Positions 11,038 through 20,570 are shown, counted from the stretch's first letter. The stretch: 64,000 nucleotides of DNA from Chaetoceros tenuissimus (GCA_021927905.1 BLLK01000061.1:1-64000), one strand, 5' to 3'. The notes: a model not told the origin generated them from the letters alone. A program made the numbers and translations.

Positions 11038-12564
11038 ATGATGAAAATATGCTTAGTTAGGTCTGCTTTTATTCTGACAATATTTGCCTTGGCTAAAGTT
11101 TCGGGTTGCAAAGACTCGTTTATGAAAGCTACACTCGTACGACCGACAGGTAGAAAGATTAAAAAGAATTGTACCTGGGTTGCATCTAGACCATCAACTC
11201 GATGTACATTCAAACACGCAACTGACTTTTGCCCTGAAACATGTTCTGACTTTGAACCGGATTGTGAGTCCGATGTCAGGGCGAGATTCAAAATCCCTTT
11301 CATTGGATGGAGAAGATGTATTTGGGTCAGTAGACAACCAATTTTACGATGTGCAATCAAGGGCATTTCCAATCTCTGTCGTGCAACATGCGGTTCTTTA
11401 CCTACTAGTGCTCCCACTATGTGTTCAACCGATGCTCTTTGTGGAGCTGACGTAGCAACTACTTACGGACCTCTTGAATGTGATCCATCTGGACTTGAGT
11501 TAATGCTTTTGGATCAGTATAGCCATTCAGACGATGGAGAAACGACGGATGTGATGGTCAGATTATATGGTCCGGCTGAAGTGACACAGGCAGCAGCTCT
11601 AGTTATAGTAGCTCCACATGGGGGTGACCTGGAGCCAACATACATGACTACTCGAACAACCGATGATGAAGTGTATTGCCCCGAAGATGATGACTGTGTT
11701 GTATCAAGCGATAGTTACACAAAAGAAATCGCTACGAAAATTGCAAACTCTGTGATTGAAAACTATTGTAAAGTTCCTTACTTGGTCATAAATGAATTAC
11801 ATAGATCTAAAATGGATGCAAATAGAGAAAGACCAGAAGCAACATTTGACGATCCCGAAGCAATAAACGCGTGGCAGAATTTCCATGATTTCATCCAAGA
11901 TGCACAAAATGCGATTCAATCGCAGTTTGGTACAATAGTCAATGAAGACGATATTGAAGGAATCATAGGTATATTGTTTGATGTCCATGGATATGCTGGA
12001 TACGACTGGGATGATTCTGATGGAGGAAAATTTATTCAATGGGGATATAGATTGAGTAAAGAAACACTGGATCAAGATCCTTCGACTGGACATTGTCCTG
12101 TGGACAGTGATCTTGCAGATTCAAGCACACGTGGTTCTTTCACGCATGCGAGGGCACTACCAGATCAATCATTAGAATGCCAAGTTCGTGGTCCTCAAAG
12201 CCTTGGTCAACGCATGAATGAGTTATTGCCCATGACATCAGATGCAATGTGTGGAGCTTCTCTACCAAGTTTCGATTATCAAGATCCAAAGGCCATATCA
12301 TCGAATGCATTGTATTGCGGTGATGACGATGGAACTTGTCATTACTACTCTGGAGGCTTTGATTTGGAAGTTCATGAAAGGCATGACTGGGAATCTATAA
12401 GCGGGATCCATATGAATACAGTCCAAGCTGAATTGCCTCGGTGTCTTCGTTGGGCTACTGATGAAAGCCGGGATACTGTTCATGACGAAGTTGCAAACAA
12501 CCTTTCAATTGTCCTGTGTTCATTTTTAAGAGATTTGTTTGGTGCAGATGCAAACACTTGTTGA
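11038..12564 (+). CDS. Secreted ShKT + N-formylglutamate amidohydrolase-like protein
   Basis: 508-residue single-exon protein. MMKICLVRSAFILTIFALAKVSG is a clear signal peptide. Two Cys-rich ShKT-like modules follow (about residues 23-75 and 80-120, each ending C-x3-C), close in pattern to those at the C-terminus of the gametolysin at 44852. The catalytic region carries APHGGDLEP, NELHRSKMDANRERP and FDVHGYA, which match the metal- and substrate-binding motifs of the N-formylglutamate amidohydrolase superfamily, plus a late VHERHDW. Secretion argues against a role in histidine breakdown; an extracellular amidase or peptidase is more likely. An upstream in-frame TTG is ignored in favour of the ATG pair at 11038 and 11041. 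Confidence 0.75.
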   Translation: MMKICLVRSAFILTIFALAKVSGCKDSFMKATLVRPTGRKIKKNCTWVASRPSTRCTFKHATDFCPETCSDFEPDCESDVRARFKIPFIGWRRCIWVSRQPILRCAIKGISNLCRATCGSLPTSAPTMCSTDALCGADVATTYGPLECDPSGLELMLLDQYSHSDDGETTDVMVRLYGPAEVTQAAALVIVAPHGGDLEPTYMTTRTTDDEVYCPEDDDCVVSSDSYTKEIATKIANSVIENYCKVPYLVINELHRSKMDANRERPEATFDDPEAINAWQNFHDFIQDAQNAIQSQFGTIVNEDDIEGIIGILFDVHGYAGYDWDDSDGGKFIQWGYRLSKETLDQDPSTGHCPVDSDLADSSTRGSFTHARALPDQSLECQVRGPQSLGQRMNELLPMTSDAMCGASLPSFDYQDPKAISSNALYCGDDDGTCHYYSGGFDLEVHERHDWESISGIHMNTVQAELPRCLRWATDESRDTVHDEVANNLSIVLCSFLRDLFGADANTC

Positions 12565-12718
12565 AGATTATTGTGAAAGTCTGTGGCAGGAAGCAGAAAA
12601 TAATCCAAAAAAAAAATGCAGGTGAAATACATTGTAAATAATTAAGTTGTATGTATATTCAATGCAGTTCCTAGTTTTCTATCCTAACTCTACGATTTGC
12701 TAAGCAAAATTCATAAAT

Positions 12719-13579
12719 TCAGTGCCCGCTCGCGATGATAGACATGATGCGACAAGTTTCTTGCTCTGCATTGACATCACCAAAGAAGCTCACCGATCCG
12801 TCCCCATACTTTCCATGTGCGACTGCACATTGCCCTTCCTCAACATCACGGCCTCGCATTTGTGGAACAAGACTATAGGTGCTTGAATCTTCTGTTGTTC
12901 CAAACAAAACATCTTCAACGTCAACATTCTTTAAAAGTACAGCTTTCGCATTGTACCTCCCATTAGTATTTGTCAATGCCCCTTTTGCTTGATGATACCA
13001 GTTTGCCCAATGAGGATCACTATCACTATTTGCAAAGCAAAAATAATCAGTTCTACAGTAGTCACCTTGTTTCCATTCTTTTCCAAACCATTTTGGCCAA
13101 TTGCCTCTGACTTTTGGTCTCTCCCCTTGCACGATAAATCTTCCACCTTTTCGAACCCAAGATATGATTGTCTTTTTGAACTTTTCATTATTTGCAAATG
13201 CTGTTTCAATTTCTGCATCACCACTGCCCCATCCAAGGATAATACATGATGTATATCTGTCCAATTCATTCAAAACTGAAGCTACTTGATCAGGAAGATA
13301 GTCTCCTTTGTAAAGATTGATTGTAGTTACTTTGACTCCAGCTCCAACCAAAGCATCTGTAACACCCTCCGCGTAAAAACCTCCTGGACCTAAACATCCC
13401 ATTCCATCTAGGAGGAGGCAAGTTGCATTTGGATCTTTTGCAATAGCTTTACATAGATGCTTATGAGAAGGCCAGATCTTTTCTTGACATTCCTTTCCAC
13501 AAAAGTTTACTCCTTTGCATCTTGAGCATCGAAGGGGGGTTGTGTTGCCACAAGAAGGGTTGAAGCACTTGACTGTCAT
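12719..13579 (-). CDS. MYND zinc-finger protein with glutamine-amidotransferase-like domain
   Basis: 286 residues, single exon. The N-terminus is a MYND finger: C-x4-C-x7-C-x2-C..FC-x3-C..H-x3-C, with cysteines between residues 5 and 42 (CFNPSC, CSRCKG, FCGKECQ, HKHLC). MYND fingers mediate protein contacts. The remaining 230 residues begin ATCLLLDGMGCLGPGGFYAEGVTDAL and contain TTINLYKGDYLPDQ, SCIILGWGSGDAEIE, KGGRFIVQGE and GSVSFFGDVN, reading like a class I glutamine amidotransferase/ThuA-type Rossmann fold without an obvious nucleophilic Cys. The pairing seems uncommon. It is transcribed away from GTACGTAC at 13756. Function unknown. Confidence 0.65.
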   Translation of the reverse strand: MTVKCFNPSCGNTTPLRCSRCKGVNFCGKECQEKIWPSHKHLCKAIAKDPNATCLLLDGMGCLGPGGFYAEGVTDALVGAGVKVTTINLYKGDYLPDQVASVLNELDRYTSCIILGWGSGDAEIETAFANNEKFKKTIISWVRKGGRFIVQGERPKVRGNWPKWFGKEWKQGDYCRTDYFCFANSDSDPHWANWYHQAKGALTNTNGRYNAKAVLLKNVDVEDVLFGTTEDSSTYSLVPQMRGRDVEEGQCAVAHGKYGDGSVSFFGDVNAEQETCRIMSIIASGH

Positions 13580-13993
13580 CTTGAAAGGAATATAAAGTAG
13601 TGATGTCGAATGGGCTCAAGGTGAAGAATGAAGTTCGAACACAAAGCGATTGAGATTTGAAAAGAAAGAACAAGATTCTTCAAGATGGCAAGATCGCCAA
13701 AGAAAGATTTTTGAAGTGTGACTGAAACCGTGATGAAATCGGGATTTCTACATACGTACGTACAAACTTGACACAGGTGAATTGGAAAAGAAAATTGAAA
13801 ATATCCAATGATGGAAATAAGTTACTTTTGAATTGACTTGATTATTCTATGGAGTCAGTTCCACGAGATTTTATAAGTATTTTTTATAAAAACAAGACCG
13901 GATTTTGTATTATCCATGTCCTCTTATTTTGGATTCTTCATCTTCATTAGCTGACAATGCCTATTGTCATTGTCATTCGTCATTGGAAATTAC
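13580..13993. promoter_or_regulatory. Upstream region of MYND gene
   Basis: These 414 bp separate the MYND gene start from the end of the FG-GAP-like gene. The MYND promoter lies here, including GTACGTAC at 13756-13763 inside TACGTACGTAC. No coding sequence was recognised. Confidence 0.4.
13756..13763. promoter_or_regulatory. GTACGTAC palindrome, about 180 bp upstream of MYND gene start
   Basis: The octamer sits within the longer alternating run TACGTACGTAC at 13753-13763, non-coding. It belongs to the recurrent set described in the findings. Confidence 0.4.
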
Positions 13994-15913
13994 TCACTTT
14001 TGGAAAAAACAAATAATTTTTCGAAGAAAGGTCAAAAGATGGGAAACATTGTCCAGGTCTGTGGCGCAAGCAGTAGAAGCCAAAGTTGAATTTGACTCAG
14101 ATGGAGCTTGTGATGATTGCACGGAAGGTGAAGAGGTTATGTCATTCTCTTGCAGTAACGGTAATGGCTTTATACTTGGACTCTGAGAAGAACTGATTGA
14201 AGGCAGCACCGAGGGACTTTCTGAATTTGTAGGTTTAGGTGATTGACTTGGTATTGTAGATGGAAATTTGCTGGGTGTTCCAGTGTATTCCATTTCCTCA
14301 ATGACATCAACTATACCCTCGTAGTAACTATCATTTTCATTATTGTGTGTTGGTCCACCAACTATAATTCTTTTGCCTGTTGAGCTCATTGCAACACTTC
14401 TTCCTAAGCTACTTTCATTGCCACCAACATCGGATACAACCAGATTCCACGCTGGACTATCACTATTAGTATCAACTTCAAATAAACGAGCACGGCCATG
14501 ATAATATTGACCACCACTATTTGGAGAACCAATTACAACACGAATCATTCCATTGTCTGCGACATCGCTAATATCTACACTATATCCAGAGTATTCACCT
14601 GCGTAATAACCATCGATACGGCTAGTCGTCTCTCCCTGCTCCCCAATGATTGGTCCACCAAACTCATTGTACGAAGTACCATTCCATCGAAAAGTACGCA
14701 CAACGCCAACATTTTTACCATTCTTTGCGTCGTCATATTTTACTGCTCCGATTGCAATGAAGGTGGCATCACTGTTGATTGCAACACTGCTACCAAACTC
14801 ATCCCCAGTGTTATCACCATGGATGACTTTACCACCTCTGAGTGTCCAAATGTCTGATTCCAAGCAATATATAGAAGCTGATCCTGTCTTGGCAGCACTT
14901 TTATCTGTATCTTCGTCACCAATAGATCCAAAGATAAGACAGTTCCCATCACCAGATATCATCACACTGCTTCCACTATGACCACAAGATGTCTTTCCAA
15001 TGATTGGACTATCTCCCTTTGGTCTGACAGCAGCGGAGCCATTAAGAGTAGAAGCTACACTATACACAAGGATTCGACCATGGTCATTAGAACTACTGGT
15101 ATCGTGGTATCGCTCGCCAACGACCAAAGAACTTCCAGTCGAATCTAAAGATACCTTTAATCCAAGATGCGCACCGCCGCCACCAGCACTGTCGGTGTAC
15201 GGAGTAGCAATATGTAACCAATCACGAGATGAATTCAGAGACAGATCATGTTCAAAAATCTCTACAGTTCCTTCAGCTTTACGATCATCTAGTCCTCTAT
15301 CAGGAAGATAAACATTACCAATAGCTAGACGTTTTCCATCACCACTGATACTTACATCAGCCCTAGCGTCATCTCTCCATTCAGTAGTATTTTTCCCTCT
15401 GATATCTTGTCCAACTTGTACCCATTTACCAGCAGTGCTTTCCTTCCATACTTTGACAATATAACGGGAAAGTTCCGAGTTGAAATATGTCTGTTCAATA
15501 CCACTGATTGCAATAATTGTACCATCGTCACTGATATCTACAGCTGTTCCAATCTGCTCTTCCATGTCGGTCGTAGCTGTAAAACTGGCAATCTTTTGAA
15601 GGAAAGCAGATTTCAAATCTCTATATTTCCAATCTACGATTACATTATTCATGTCTTTTTGGTTACTTGATCTTTCTCTCATTTCATGATTCTCTAGTAG
15701 ACTGTTCTTTATCCGTGAGTACTGAGGTTTTCTTCCACGAAGTAATGAGGTTTTCTCTTCCAGTCCCCTAGTAGAGCTCAAACTCGTATACTTTTCGATC
15801 GAATGACTTTCATTCACGGTCACATATTCAAATTTCCCCAAAATGGTTATGATTGATGCTGCAATAAGTACTGCATAGACCAGTCGCAATGCCTTTTCTG
15901 AAAATGAATGCAT
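13994..15913 (-). CDS. Membrane-anchored FG-GAP-like beta-propeller protein with Pro/Ser tail
   Basis: 639 residues, single exon. An N-terminal hydrophobic segment (LVYAVLIAASIITILGKFEYV) is a signal anchor. From about residue 115 to 540 there are seven or so repeats of the form x-G-x-x-V-x-I-S-x-D-G-x-x-I-A-I-G (for example GTAVDISDDGTIIAISG, ADVSISGDGKRLAIGN, SSVMISGDGNCLIFGS, RSVAMSSTGKRIIVGG), typical of FG-GAP/integrin-alpha-like propellers common in diatom cell-surface proteins. The tail has PS-x-x-PS units (PSKFPSTIPSQSP..). It may be an adhesion or wall-associated protein. The last residues (HLLTFLRKIICFFQK) are hydrophobic and may be read-through of an unseen intron. Confidence 0.7.
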   Translation of the reverse strand: MHSFSEKALRLVYAVLIAASIITILGKFEYVTVNESHSIEKYTSLSSTRGLEEKTSLLRGRKPQYSRIKNSLLENHEMRERSSNQKDMNNVIVDWKYRDLKSAFLQKIASFTATTDMEEQIGTAVDISDDGTIIAISGIEQTYFNSELSRYIVKVWKESTAGKWVQVGQDIRGKNTTEWRDDARADVSISGDGKRLAIGNVYLPDRGLDDRKAEGTVEIFEHDLSLNSSRDWLHIATPYTDSAGGGGAHLGLKVSLDSTGSSLVVGERYHDTSSSNDHGRILVYSVASTLNGSAAVRPKGDSPIIGKTSCGHSGSSVMISGDGNCLIFGSIGDEDTDKSAAKTGSASIYCLESDIWTLRGGKVIHGDNTGDEFGSSVAINSDATFIAIGAVKYDDAKNGKNVGVVRTFRWNGTSYNEFGGPIIGEQGETTSRIDGYYAGEYSGYSVDISDVADNGMIRVVIGSPNSGGQYYHGRARLFEVDTNSDSPAWNLVVSDVGGNESSLGRSVAMSSTGKRIIVGGPTHNNENDSYYEGIVDVIEEMEYTGTPSKFPSTIPSQSPKPTNSESPSVLPSISSSQSPSIKPLPLLQENDITSSPSVQSSQAPSESNSTLASTACATDLDNVSHLLTFLRKIICFFQK

Positions 15914-16727
15914 TATGTTCTATAAATTAGTTGAAGGTAAGATTCGTTAGGAATGAATCAAAGATCAAATGAAGTGTTTTTGGGTTTCATTTTTGAAAAT
16001 AGGAACTGAGGGAACCCCAAAAGTAACCAACTATGCAACAATACATCTATGCACTACCAACCTATGGCACAATTGAAATCAAGGAAGTCCAATTCTGATG
16101 GCTCTCAAAGGTTTACTTACATTTCGACAAATACTTTTAATTCAAGATTGTTTGAAAAGAACTGAGTTGTACAAAATCACTTCCCCTGCATGTTGAGTTC
16201 TCACTTACACAGTTCCCCCAGTGGTTCGGAAGTTGGGTTCCCAATTTCAAACAAGGAAGCCAGGAATGTCGATCATGTGCTAGTTTACACATTTTTAAAT
16301 GAAAACAAGATTCGGCCCTGCATCCTCTTGTCTAATTCTTGTTGTCGTAATCAGCTATTGGTCAAATCTCAGATTTTTGAATCGTATGGAATTTGAAAGT
16401 AGTAGGATAAATGAGAACTTTTACTACTTTGATCGGACCCAAAATGACGCATACTGACGCAGATCGGTGTCCACGCAATCGGCACTTTTACAGCAGACCG
16501 TTAGTTCAAAAAGGGAAATGATTGGACGAGATTGGATGCAAAAAAGCCATCGTCATTGGTTAGAAACTGGTAGACGAGCAGACACAAATGGAATTGCATT
16601 TTCAACTTTCAACATCCAACATCTATTTCAGTAGCTATATAGATTTGGACCCTAGATTTTTGTCTGTTGTTTTCTACCTCATATCGTAATCTCTATCGTA
16701 TATCTGCTCCACTCTTTGCTAATAAAG
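15914..16727. promoter_or_regulatory. Long divergent intergenic region with TGACGC pair
   Basis: These 814 bp separate the divergent FG-GAP-like and JmjC-MT-MT genes and hold their promoters. Apart from two TGACGC direct repeats at 16445-16460, no structure was recognised. A short open frame at 16190-16396 has no features of a gene. Confidence 0.4.
16445..16460 (+). promoter_or_regulatory. Two TGACGC direct repeats spaced exactly 10 bp
   Basis: TGACGC starts at 16445 and again at 16455, one helical turn apart, about 280 bp before the JmjC-MT-MT start codon. TGACGC/TGACGT are known CO2/cAMP-responsive (bZIP) elements in diatom carbonic anhydrase promoters. Activity here is inferred. Confidence 0.4.
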
Positions 16728-19451
16728 ATGATGCGTTTCCGTTCCAAGGGGAAAACTAGTCCTCACACAAAAGGAAATAAAGCTTCTTTCAGTAATAATG
16801 GCGGTGATAACAAGGTCAAAAAGATGAGCTTGACACAGCACACTCGGAAACATCTCGTTGGAGCAATAGCTACAATATGCATTATTGTATTTTGTCTACC
16901 GCTAGATCTTAATTTCCACATAGCTGGCTTGGGGGCTTTTAAAAATACCAACAGATCCCACACAGAAATAGAGCTCGACGATTTCAATAGTAAAACGCAG
17001 CAATCGAGAGGATCCTCGCCGTTTCTTATCAAGGGCTGGAGAGATAAGCAACACCAGTTGGGATATTCTACCGAGAAATTGCTTTCAAGTCTATCACAAG
17101 AAAAATTTGATCAAAATTTTGGTAATTACACACAATACGTCAAGAATCAGTTTGTTCAACCTTTTGAACACAAGGGTGAAAAATGCATTGCACCAGCTGG
17201 ATCTTTACAGAGCATCATGAAAGCATCTGAAGACAATATTCTCTTTTTTACAAATGACAAGGAGTCTCCGGATTTTTTAAATCATTTGCGAACACTATAT
17301 GAACATCCAGGTTACTTAAATTATCCCGATGCAACAAAGTCCTTTCATGTGTTTTCACTCATGGTAAAAGGTTCATATCATGGCTTTCATAAACACGATG
17401 AAGCACATATTCAGCAAGTTCATGGTAGAAAAATGTGGTGGCTCTTGCCTCCTGAGACTCCAACGCCACCAAAGGATAATCCATGCAATTTTTTAAATAG
17501 GAATTCTCGTATTCCAAATGGAAAGCTTATGATGATTCTTCAAGAAGAAGGCGACACTATGTTTATTCCTCCAAATTGGTGGCATGCAACTTGTGCACTA
17601 GATGATTGGACTCTTGCTATTGGCATGCAAAAAGGAAGTCCACATAAATACGAACAAAAGTTTGACGTTATACCTCAGCCATATATGAAAAGAAATGCGA
17701 ATGGCGTATCGATAACCGAATTCGAAAAAAAGCATCCAATGCCATGGAAGGATTCCTACAACTTTTTTCAACACTTGTCAAATTGTGGCATCACTTTTAA
17801 CTCAGCTAATTCGGATTCGTGGAAATGGTTTAATGGGGATTTAAATAAATACTACAATCAGTTGATTGCGTCAGACTCAAAAAGAAACCCAAATGATATC
17901 AAGACGTATGCTGTTCATCGTTGGTTGGGGAAAGATCGATCAACTTTGACTCACTACAAACTTATCCTTGATACTATTATTGCACACACAAATGGGCAAA
18001 ATTTGAACGTTTTGGATGCTGGGTGTGGATTAGGTGCTGGGCTAATGTGGTTTGAAACAAATGGACCAAAATCCATGAAACTTACTGGTCATACAATATC
18101 TACAGAACAATTGAAGTTCATAAATAATCTACCTGAGCATAAATTTGACGCAGTTCTAAAATCCTATGATGATTTGGAAGATTACAAGGATGGTTTTGAT
18201 GTGATCTATAGTATAGAGGCTTTTATACATTCCCCTAATGAAAGGAAGACATTGAAGAATTGGTCCAAAGCACTAAAAGAAAATGGAATCATTGTTATTA
18301 TTGATGATTTTCTTAACGTCGGGGTAGAAAAGAATGATGCAGATATTGAGTTGTTTTCAAAATCCTGGATGGCAAATGTCTTGCAAAGTACAGGAGGTCT
18401 GAATGACATTGCTGAAAGATTTGGTTTGGATCTTGTTTTAGATAGAGATCTTGGAAGTGAACACCAAGTGAACAAAAGAAATTACAGGAATAAACTACCA
18501 ATGATTGTTCCAACGGAGGCAAAAAATCATCAGGGATGGTTGGGTTCAATGATGCGGCAACAATTAATGATTAAAGGGAAAATCACCTATCGAATGATTG
18601 TTTTCCAGAAACAGGGTTCCAAAAGTGTGGAAACTATGAAATTTGTCGATGAGCAAAATTCTTGTGCATCAGTTCCAACCGTGTCTCCCGGACAAGAAGT
18701 TTTGAAGATTGATCCTATATATGCAGAGCATAAGACTGGAGCTGATAAAACTGGGGGGTCGTCGATGAAGTGTATATCGGGATGGTATTGCTGTGGAATG
18801 GGATACACATGGTGGGAAAACATCAACAAAAACCGCACTCACAATACTAGATACTTGAAGTTGGACAAAAAACTGTTTGGAAATTACATGGATAAGATGA
18901 CGGAGCATCTAAATAAATTCTATGGTCAACTACCAAGTGATATTACAGGGAAATTTCTTGACATAGGCGGAACTGGTAGCGTTTCTAGTGGTATGCGCAA
19001 GGTCACAAGCAAATTCTCCCATTTTAGCGGGCCCTTTGACTATTGGGTGCTAGATGCTGACGATGCAGCGAAATCTGTTGATAATGCATTACATTGCGAT
19101 ATGAGTGATTGTCCAATTGCAAGGGACTGTGAATTTGATGTCACTTTCAGTCATACTGTTTTAGAACATACTCCCTATCCTTGGAAAGCTTTTGATGAAA
19201 TAGCCAGGATCACAAAAACGGGAGGGTTAACAATGCATGTGGTCCCATTCTCTTATCAATACCATGCTACTCCTGATGATAATTTTCGTTTCTCTCACAA
19301 AGCCCTTACATCTTTACTTGAAGATCGAGGGTTTTCAGTGTTGGATGTTGGATATGACATTTGCACGAAGCCAGAGAATGTGCTCAAGAACAATGTCGAT
19401 GAACATTTTGATACAATTTGGCTGACGTATGTCATTGGAGTGAAAAAATAG
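16728..19451 (+). CDS. JmjC-domain oxygenase fused to two SAM methyltransferase domains
   Basis: 907-residue single-exon protein with three catalytic domains. Residues 44-64 (LVGAIATICIIVFCLPLDLNF) form a signal anchor, suggesting a type II membrane protein with the enzymes in the ER/Golgi lumen. Residues about 95-320 are a JmjC/cupin domain: GFHKHDEAHIQQVHGRKMWWLLPP and MFIPPNWWHATCAL resemble the lumenal JMJD8 group, with Fe ligands likely among His221, His223, Asp224/Glu225 and the WWH histidine. Residues about 395-600 are a class I methyltransferase (NVLDAGCGLGAG, VIYSIEAFIH). Residues about 730-907 are a second one (KFLDIGGTG, VTFSHTVLEH, GGLTMHVVPF). A Cys-rich linker (CISGWYCCGMGY) lies between. 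No frameshift or stop interrupts it. Substrate unknown; a glycan or small molecule in the secretory path is a guess. Confidence 0.8.
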   Translation: MMRFRSKGKTSPHTKGNKASFSNNGGDNKVKKMSLTQHTRKHLVGAIATICIIVFCLPLDLNFHIAGLGAFKNTNRSHTEIELDDFNSKTQQSRGSSPFLIKGWRDKQHQLGYSTEKLLSSLSQEKFDQNFGNYTQYVKNQFVQPFEHKGEKCIAPAGSLQSIMKASEDNILFFTNDKESPDFLNHLRTLYEHPGYLNYPDATKSFHVFSLMVKGSYHGFHKHDEAHIQQVHGRKMWWLLPPETPTPPKDNPCNFLNRNSRIPNGKLMMILQEEGDTMFIPPNWWHATCALDDWTLAIGMQKGSPHKYEQKFDVIPQPYMKRNANGVSITEFEKKHPMPWKDSYNFFQHLSNCGITFNSANSDSWKWFNGDLNKYYNQLIASDSKRNPNDIKTYAVHRWLGKDRSTLTHYKLILDTIIAHTNGQNLNVLDAGCGLGAGLMWFETNGPKSMKLTGHTISTEQLKFINNLPEHKFDAVLKSYDDLEDYKDGFDVIYSIEAFIHSPNERKTLKNWSKALKENGIIVIIDDFLNVGVEKNDADIELFSKSWMANVLQSTGGLNDIAERFGLDLVLDRDLGSEHQVNKRNYRNKLPMIVPTEAKNHQGWLGSMMRQQLMIKGKITYRMIVFQKQGSKSVETMKFVDEQNSCASVPTVSPGQEVLKIDPIYAEHKTGADKTGGSSMKCISGWYCCGMGYTWWENINKNRTHNTRYLKLDKKLFGNYMDKMTEHLNKFYGQLPSDITGKFLDIGGTGSVSSGMRKVTSKFSHFSGPFDYWVLDADDAAKSVDNALHCDMSDCPIARDCEFDVTFSHTVLEHTPYPWKAFDEIARITKTGGLTMHVVPFSYQYHATPDDNFRFSHKALTSLLEDRGFSVLDVGYDICTKPENVLKNNVDEHFDTIWLTYVIGVKK

Positions 19452-19793
19452 CCAAATCTTTTGTGATTTGATGATGTTGCTTCGAATAAATCATGTAATT
19501 ATTGAAATCGTAAACTATCTATTCTAATTCAATACGTATTTATATTCATATGCAAGGGCTAAATGAAAATAAATCATTTTTAATTTCGAAATTTCGATTA
19601 CATATTTATCTATCCCCATCAGGTTGGGTCTTCAATACAATGTCGAACCGCACAAACTACGAAAGGTAATAAAAAAGATATGAGAGGTGAGTTGATCAAT
19701 TAATGAATTATCTATGTACTTGCATCAGCTATTATTACTGCATATATATCTATATTTTTCGCCGCTATATAGTTGAGATACGCTTTGAATATC
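19452..19793. other. AT-rich intergenic region
   Basis: These 342 bp lie between two same-strand genes. The AT-rich sequence should hold the 3' end of the JmjC-MT-MT transcript and the promoter of the DPH6-like gene. No specific element was recognised. Confidence 0.3.
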
Positions 19794-20570
19794 ATGAAAG
19801 AAGGAAGAAAAAGAGAGCAGCAATCTCTCTCACCAACCTCCAAGAACACTGCCATTTCATTTACTGGAGGCAAGGATTGTAATCTTGCTCTATTGCATGC
19901 TTGGCGTGATGAAAGGTTCAATGTGAAATCGCTCATTGTGTTTCGTCCGGAAGAAGCCGAGTTCAAAGCACATCCATTGCGGTTGATGGAAGAACAGGCC
20001 GAATGCTTAGGTCTACCATTGCACCATGTCATTATCAAGAGAGAGTGTACATCGTATAAAGATGAATATGTCAATGGTATGAAGAAATTGAAAGATGATC
20101 ATGGTATCGAAGTCATTGTTACTGGAGATATGGATCTGGTTGGAACAATGGCGAGAAATTGGATAGAAGAATGTGGTGAAGTTGCAGGAATAGAAACATT
20201 TTTACCACTGTGGAAAGCTGATCGTGAGGATTTACTACGAACACTTGTAAAGGAGGATTTTGAAATAATTTTTTCGTGTGTAAAATCTCCATGGTTTGAT
20301 GCTTCTTGGATAGGTCGTCAAATTGATGATGAATGCATCGACGAAATGAAAGTTATTGTAGAGTCATCAGAGAAAGCGGCAGCCAATGACAAAGGTTTGC
20401 AATGGAAACCGCTAGATTTAGGTGGAGAGAGAGGTGAATATCATACAATGTGCATATTTTCACCATTATATAACAAAAAAGTTCAAAGAACAGTTCATTC
20501 TGAACTCGAGTTGACAGAACAAAATGGCCAAAAAAATAATCAGAGATGGTGGGTAATCAAGGTTGATTGA
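19794..20570 (+). CDS. DPH6: Diphthine-ammonia ligase-like ATP pyrophosphatase
   Basis: 258 residues, single exon, ATG at 19794 (an upstream in-frame TTG is ignored). The PP-loop is AISFTGGKDCNLAL, the ATP-pyrophosphatase signature S-x-G-G-K-D. Further family motifs are VTGDMDLVGTMARNWIEECGE, FLPLWKADREDLLRTLV and GGERGEYHTMCIFSPLY, which match the conserved G-E-x-G-E-[FY]-H-T of DPH6. DPH6 amidates diphthine on elongation factor 2, the last step of diphthamide synthesis, in the cytosol. The protein is of normal length for the catalytic domain alone and lacks the C-terminal YjgF-like domains of some eukaryotic versions, so a related specificity is possible. Confidence 0.8.
   Translation: MKEGRKREQQSLSPTSKNTAISFTGGKDCNLALLHAWRDERFNVKSLIVFRPEEAEFKAHPLRLMEEQAECLGLPLHHVIIKRECTSYKDEYVNGMKKLKDDHGIEVIVTGDMDLVGTMARNWIEECGEVAGIETFLPLWKADREDLLRTLVKEDFEIIFSCVKSPWFDASWIGRQIDDECIDEMKVIVESSEKAAANDKGLQWKPLDLGGERGEYHTMCIFSPLYNKKVQRTVHSELELTEQNGQKNNQRWWVIKVD

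Noticed and set aside
13905-14186. Plus-strand 93-residue frame near the end of the FG-GAP-like gene
   Set aside because: Overlaps the coding 3' end of the minus-strand gene; no recognisable features.
15000-15311. Plus-strand frame opposite the FG-GAP-like gene
   Set aside because: Mirrors the strongly biased coding strand below it and shows no motif; antisense shadow.
16190-16396. 68-residue frame in the long spacer before the JmjC-MT-MT gene
   Set aside because: No signal, domain or neighbour evidence; length is expected by chance.
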